A DNA stretch of 26,121 nucleotides. Origin: CAZXEU01 sp964639665. Its GTDB lineage: Bacteria > Bacteroidota > Rhodothermia > Rhodothermales > Bin80. Below the pieces are notes generated by a model. It did not search any database and was not told the DNA's origin. It saw only the letters and a list, made by a program, of their open reading frames with translations. Shown here in pieces: positions 22,486-26,121 of the stretch; position 1 is the first letter of the stretch; every line of letters starts with the position of its first letter. The translations under genes and the position numbers were made by a program. The stretch spans positions 1 to 26,121 of the forward strand of contig CAZXEU010000028.1 in NCBI GenBank assembly GCA_964639665.1. The letters run 5' to 3'.

Positions 22486-25005
22486 TTACCACGGCGCCTC
22501 ACAGCCTGCGTCGGGCATGCCCGCAAGGAACTGGTCGCGGTGCCGCTTGCGCTCCAGCGATCCGATGGGCGAGCCTGGAGGCATGGAGAGCGGCACCTGG
22601 CCTTCCTCCACGCGGTACTCACGTGCGAGATACCGGTCGAGCTGGTCCATGACAAACCCCCGGTGCGCCACCGTGCGGATATCCCGCGACGGACCCGGAT
22701 TCTCGACGAGCCAGCCGCGAATCTCGTGCAGCTTTTGCGTGGCCATCGCGCGTGCCGCAGGAGCGGCCCGTTCGTTGGCGCTCAGATCCACCAGCTCGTC
22801 GACCCAGACCTGCTGTACTACGCGCTGCAGCTCTGCATCGTAGGCCCCGCGCGGTACGTCTGCGCCCCACGTGGCACTGCTTACCACTTCCAGCACCTCC
22901 TTGAAGTCCGGCAGGCTGCTGTCAAAGTCCTGTTGGTAGGAAAGGCGCGCAGCCCGTTCCGGATGCACAATGGTCGACAACACGAGACCTGCAACAGCGG
23001 CTGCGGGAGCATACGGATCGAACGTCAGTCCCGTATGACCCGGAAACAGCTCCCGGTGCTGTCCGAATCCGGGCGGCCTTGGCGGGAGCTGCGTCCTGAT
23101 ATTCTCCGGCAGGCGGAGTGCCTCGGGCTGCAGCGCCGTCGTGAGCATGCTGAGGGCCGAACGCTGCGTTGCGGCCGGAACGGCCTCCGGCAGCGGCTCC
23201 GAGCCTCCTTTCACGGCGTAGCTGTAGCTGACTCCTCCGAGCAGCTTGGCCGTCGCCTCCACCTGGTAGCGATGCCTGAGATAGAGGGGTACGAGGGCTT
23301 CCTCCAGCATCGCGAGTGGCCTGCCGCTTCGCACAGCGCCGACTCCGAAGCGCTCCAGCGCAATGCGCCGCACCTGCATTTCGTCCTGGAGCGCGATTAC
23401 CATGTCATCGCCGTTGTCCCAGAGATGCGCCGCCGGATGTGCCGAACCGCCAGGCCTGGCGTCCGCATCCGTGATATACTGCAGCCCACGGGCTCGCGCG
23501 CCATCCAGTATGCCCGTGAGCATCTCTTTATCTGCCTGGCCCGCGAGCGGCTGTGCGTAGCCGAACGCGATAGCCACGCTGTCCCATGCTCCAAGCCCCG
23601 GGGCATAGGCCTCCTCCAGGGAAATCGTGCCGGCCTCCGTGACGGTGGCAAGCGGAGCGGGGTAGTCCATGACCGAGGCCCGGCCGGAGTAGGATGCCGC
23701 GAAGTTGTGGGACAGTCCCAGCGTGTGCCCAACCTCGTGTGCGGACAGTTGCCGTATGCGCGCAAGCGCCATGCGAAGCATCGGGTCGTGCTGTAGATCA
23801 ACTCCGGTCGCATTCGCATCCTCGTACGGGGCAAGAAGACCTTCCGCAATGAGGTAATCCTGCCTGACACGCAGGGATCCAAGCGTTACATGCCCCTTGA
23901 TGATCTCCCCCGTGCGAGGATCCGTGACGCTTGAGCCGTAGCTCCATCCTCGCGTTGCCCTATGCACCCACTGAATGACATTGTACCGGATATCCATGGG
24001 ATCCGCCCCCTCCGGCAGCAACTGCACCTCGAAGGCATTGGTGAAGCCCGCAGCCTCAAAGGCCCCTGCCCACCAACGGGCCCCATCCAGAAGTGCGGTA
24101 CGTACAGGCTCCGGCGTGCCCGGATCAAGGTAGTACGTGATGGGCTCTACCGGGTCGCTCACCTCCAGCGTGGAGTCCTGCTTTACGAGTCGATGCCGCC
24201 TTATGTAGCGCCTGACCAGGTCTTCGCCAACAGGGGTGGCGTAGTCTCGATAGGTAACGGTCCCGTAGCCGGACCCAGGGTGGAAGGCTCTCGGCTCGTA
24301 GCCCGGCTCCGGCAGCATGACAAAAGAGTGGCGAATACGCAGTGTGACAGCGAACGGATCTGCCGCCACTTCGCGTACATAGCTTCCCGGACTCTCGCCA
24401 ACCAGCGTGATGCGGGCCTCCATTTCCGTGTTCCGGGGAAAGGACCTGAGCATTTCCGGCACAGGGGCGCTGCGCGATCGCTCCAGGCTGTAGCTGCCCT
24501 GCCCTGCGGCCCTTAGGGTGCGCGCCGCCCCGTGAACATCCCGGACTATGAAGTCAGTGGCATCGACCAGCACGCGTCCATCCTCCTCGGCGGCAATCTC
24601 GAAGCCCCATAGGATGCCTTCAGCGAAAGCATCCCGGACGGCGCTCTGCTCGTGTGCATTCGTGCTTTCTGCCCGGTAGCGGAGGTTGCGCCTGACAAGG
24701 AGCACCTTGTTGCCGATTCTCTCGAGGCGCACCAGCCGGGTAGCGCCCAGCTGTCCCCTGTCCAGCCCGATATCATTGGATCCCAGGCCCGCAGTCAGCG
24801 AGGAGACATAGAGAAAATCCTCTTCAAATGCCTCGATTTCCAGGTATACCCTGCCAGCTGCGGCATCCCAGTACAGCGAGAAAAAGCCGTCCCTTTGTAC
24901 AAAGCCTTCCGTCTTCTCCGCGATCGTAGGCATGTCTTGACCATGCACGGTCGCTGCTCCGAAGAAGAGAACGACCGCGCCTGCAATGCCCTTGTAAGTC
25001 TGCAT
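22486..25005 (-). CDS. Secreted zinc-dependent metalloprotease (DUF5117/DUF5118 type)
   Basis: This 839-residue exported peptidase begins MQTYKGIAGAVVLFFGAATVHG, a signal peptide cut near residue 22. The open frame extends 24 codons further upstream without signal character. The DUF5118/5117-like N-terminal region includes DGFFSLYWDAAAGRVYLEI, LRYRAES, DATDFIVRDVHG and SFVMLPEPGYEPRAFHPGSGYG. The catalytic site HEVGHTLGLSHNF has the zinc ligands H423, H427 and H433 and base E424 (HExxHxxGxxH), with a Met-turn RASVMDYPAP shortly after. The long C-terminal helical region is typical of this group. The family is abundant in Bacteroidota, and its physiological substrates are not established. No lipobox or type IX sorting domain is apparent at either end. 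Confidence 0.9.
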   Translation of the reverse strand: MQTYKGIAGAVVLFFGAATVHGQDMPTIAEKTEGFVQRDGFFSLYWDAAAGRVYLEIEAFEEDFLYVSSLTAGLGSNDIGLDRGQLGATRLVRLERIGNKVLLVRRNLRYRAESTNAHEQSAVRDAFAEGILWGFEIAAEEDGRVLVDATDFIVRDVHGAARTLRAAGQGSYSLERSRSAPVPEMLRSFPRNTEMEARITLVGESPGSYVREVAADPFAVTLRIRHSFVMLPEPGYEPRAFHPGSGYGTVTYRDYATPVGEDLVRRYIRRHRLVKQDSTLEVSDPVEPITYYLDPGTPEPVRTALLDGARWWAGAFEAAGFTNAFEVQLLPEGADPMDIRYNVIQWVHRATRGWSYGSSVTDPRTGEIIKGHVTLGSLRVRQDYLIAEGLLAPYEDANATGVDLQHDPMLRMALARIRQLSAHEVGHTLGLSHNFAASYSGRASVMDYPAPLATVTEAGTISLEEAYAPGLGAWDSVAIAFGYAQPLAGQADKEMLTGILDGARARGLQYITDADARPGGSAHPAAHLWDNGDDMVIALQDEMQVRRIALERFGVGAVRSGRPLAMLEEALVPLYLRHRYQVEATAKLLGGVSYSYAVKGGSEPLPEAVPAATQRSALSMLTTALQPEALRLPENIRTQLPPRPPGFGQHRELFPGHTGLTFDPYAPAAAVAGLVLSTIVHPERAARLSYQQDFDSSLPDFKEVLEVVSSATWGADVPRGAYDAELQRVVQQVWVDELVDLSANERAAPAARAMATQKLHEIRGWLVENPGPSRDIRTVAHRGFVMDQLDRYLAREYRVEEGQVPLSMPPGSPIGSLERKRHRDQFLAGMPDAGCEAPW

Positions 25006-25213
25006 GTCTTGTGCCTGGTTGCCCTTGTTATCAATGAAGCGCGCAGCAGGAGCGCTACCCGCCGCAAAAGGCGGCAAGGCACCCGATCACGCTTGCCCGC
25101 TCAGGGATATTACCGCCCATGGATTTTCAGGATTCTGCCTGAATTCCCAATTTCTTTGCCTGTTACAGGTCTGTCCACCAGCCGACCCCGATGCCAGGAC
25201 AGCTGGCGGACAC

Positions 25214-25221
25214 TATCTTTG
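25214..25221 (+). promoter_or_regulatory. Candidate -7 element (TATCTTTG) upstream of atpD
   Basis: TATCTTTG matches the Bacteroidota TAnnTTTG box and lies 33 bases before the atpD ATG, a sensible distance for a short leader. I see no clear TTG at the -33 spacing, so the call rests on one element. The other ~240 bases between the protease and atpD show no gene. Confidence 0.35.
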
Positions 25222-25254
25222 GCACACTCTTGTGGACGAATCGTTTGATATCTG

Positions 25255-26121
25255 ATGGGTACTAATGCGTCAGGTGGGCAAGTCGTGCAGGTGCTCGGTC
25301 CGGTCGTCGACGTGGCCTTTACCCCCGGCGCCGTTCCAGACATACTGGACGCTCTGGAGATAGATCGCGGAGAGCAAGGAATTCTCGTGCTCGAAGTCCA
25401 GCAGCACCTGGGCGAGAACCGGGTGCGGGCCGTTGCCATGGACTCCACGGATGGCCTGACGCGTGGCGACGAGGTCACGAGTACGGGACAGCCCATTGCC
25501 ATGCCGGTCGGCCCGCATATCCGCGGAAGACTGTTCAATGTGGTCGGCCAGGCCATTGACGGTCTGCCTCAACCCGAGGCGGAAGGAAGCCTGCCCATCC
25601 ACCGCGAGCCACCGGCCTTTGCGGATCTTTCGACCAGCGTGGAGATGCTCGAAACAGGCATCAAGGTCGTGGACCTGATACAGCCGTACGCCCGCGGCGG
25701 GAAGATCGGCCTGTTCGGGGGCGCAGGCGTGGGCAAGACCGTCCTTATCATGGAGCTCATAAACAACATAGCAAAGGCGCACGAGGGGTTGTCGGTCTTT
25801 GCGGGAGTTGGCGAGCGAACCCGCGAAGGCAACGACCTGCTGCGGGAGATGATCGAGAGCGGCGTCATGCAGTATGGACCTGCATTCAGGGAAGCCCTTG
25901 AGGAAGGCCGGTGGGATCTTTCCACGGTCGACACGGACCTCGTCAAGGAGAGCAATATCAGCCTGGTCTTCGGCCAGATGAACGAGCCTCCGGGCGCACG
26001 GGCGCGCGTGGGCCTCTCCGGTCTTACCATTGCGGAGTATTTCAGGGACCTGGGCGGCCGGGACGTGCTGCTGTTCATCGACAATATCTTCCGCTTTACG
26101 CAGGCCGGCTCTGAAGTCTCG
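25255..26121 (+). CDS. atpD: F1F0 ATP synthase subunit beta (partial, cut by window end)
   Basis: The first 289 codons of the catalytic F1 subunit, which makes ATP from ADP and phosphate using the proton motive force. The N-terminal barrel contains VVQVLGPVVDVAF and RVRAVAMDSTDGL. The nucleotide domain follows with Walker A GGAGVGKT (155-162), VFAGVGERTREGND (181-194), FGQMNEPPGARARVGLSGLT (239-258) and the Walker B segment VLLFIDNIFRFTQAGSEVS at the edge. Between REM (197-199) and SLVFGQMNEP there are about 27 more residues than in the E. coli protein, an insertion I recall from Bacteroidota/Chlorobiota. No strong ribosome site precedes the ATG. The ~180 C-terminal residues and any atpC lie beyond the window. 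Confidence 0.97.
   Translation, partial: MGTNASGGQVVQVLGPVVDVAFTPGAVPDILDALEIDRGEQGILVLEVQQHLGENRVRAVAMDSTDGLTRGDEVTSTGQPIAMPVGPHIRGRLFNVVGQAIDGLPQPEAEGSLPIHREPPAFADLSTSVEMLETGIKVVDLIQPYARGGKIGLFGGAGVGKTVLIMELINNIAKAHEGLSVFAGVGERTREGNDLLREMIESGVMQYGPAFREALEEGRWDLSTVDTDLVKESNISLVFGQMNEPPGARARVGLSGLTIAEYFRDLGGRDVLLFIDNIFRFTQAGSEVS

Noticed and set aside
22468..23796. 442-codon plus-strand frame
   Set aside because: It is antisense to the metalloprotease, which has a full family pattern and catalytic motif; the frame shows Arg/His-rich shadow composition.
25217..25235. Sigma-54 -24/-12 promoter before atpD (TGGCAC followed by TTGT)
   Set aside because: The spacing between the two blocks is one base short and the GC of the -12 element is missing.
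1..26121. CRISPR array, IS element or prophage genes
   Set aside because: No regularly spaced repeats, transposase, integrase or phage motifs were seen; the only tandem repeat is the coding one at 2996-3043.

Overview
The window looks like chromosomal DNA of a GC-rich bacterium of the Bacteroidota/Rhodothermota side of the FCB group. Support comes from the partial ATP synthase beta subunit at the right end, which carries a ~27-residue insertion after GERTREGND that I recall from Bacteroidota/Chlorobiota; from the order sigma-54-type AAA+ regulator, LptE, membrane GT2, TPR protein; from a DUF5117-type secreted zinc protease; and from weak Shine-Dalgarno signals with several GTG/TTG starts. The phylum is an inference; no rRNA is present.

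Left edge (1-1321): a GC-rich hairpin, the broken N-terminus of a sodium:solute symporter, a tRNA-Gln(CUG) and a PlsC-type acyltransferase, all genes on the minus strand. Metal region (1601-11837): a His-rich CDF zinc transporter (minus) lies divergent from a 120-residue His/Cys-rich protein (plus) that is a free-standing copy of the CDF's own C-terminal extension. Next comes a small polytopic protein with ZIP-like histidines and a His tail, then a czcB-czcA pair (minus) and a divergent czcC (plus), which together make a CzcCBA-type heavy-metal RND efflux pump. No metal-sensing regulator is encoded in this stretch.

Middle (12158-16108): ribD and ribE (riboflavin), both apparently starting with TTG; a secreted ~224-residue protein on the opposite strand that overlaps the ribE end by 12 bases; and miaB. 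Right-centre (16313-21416): a probable five-gene plus-strand operon: sensor-less sigma-54 activator, lptE, GT2 glycosyltransferase, TPR protein, anmK. It has an envelope and wall-recycling flavour. Right end (21773-26121): an unrecognised four-TM membrane protein, a large secreted zinc metalloprotease (minus), and the first 289 codons of atpD, cut by the window edge.

The most interesting part is the zinc locus at 1601-4871. A two-copy 35-residue His/Cys motif is used both as a tail on an exporter and as a separate protein, next to a ZIP-like membrane protein. Taken together, storage or chaperoning of metal (soluble protein), cytoplasmic export (CDF), periplasm-to-outside export (CzcCBA) and a possible uptake or sensing membrane protein would form a layered metal-handling module.
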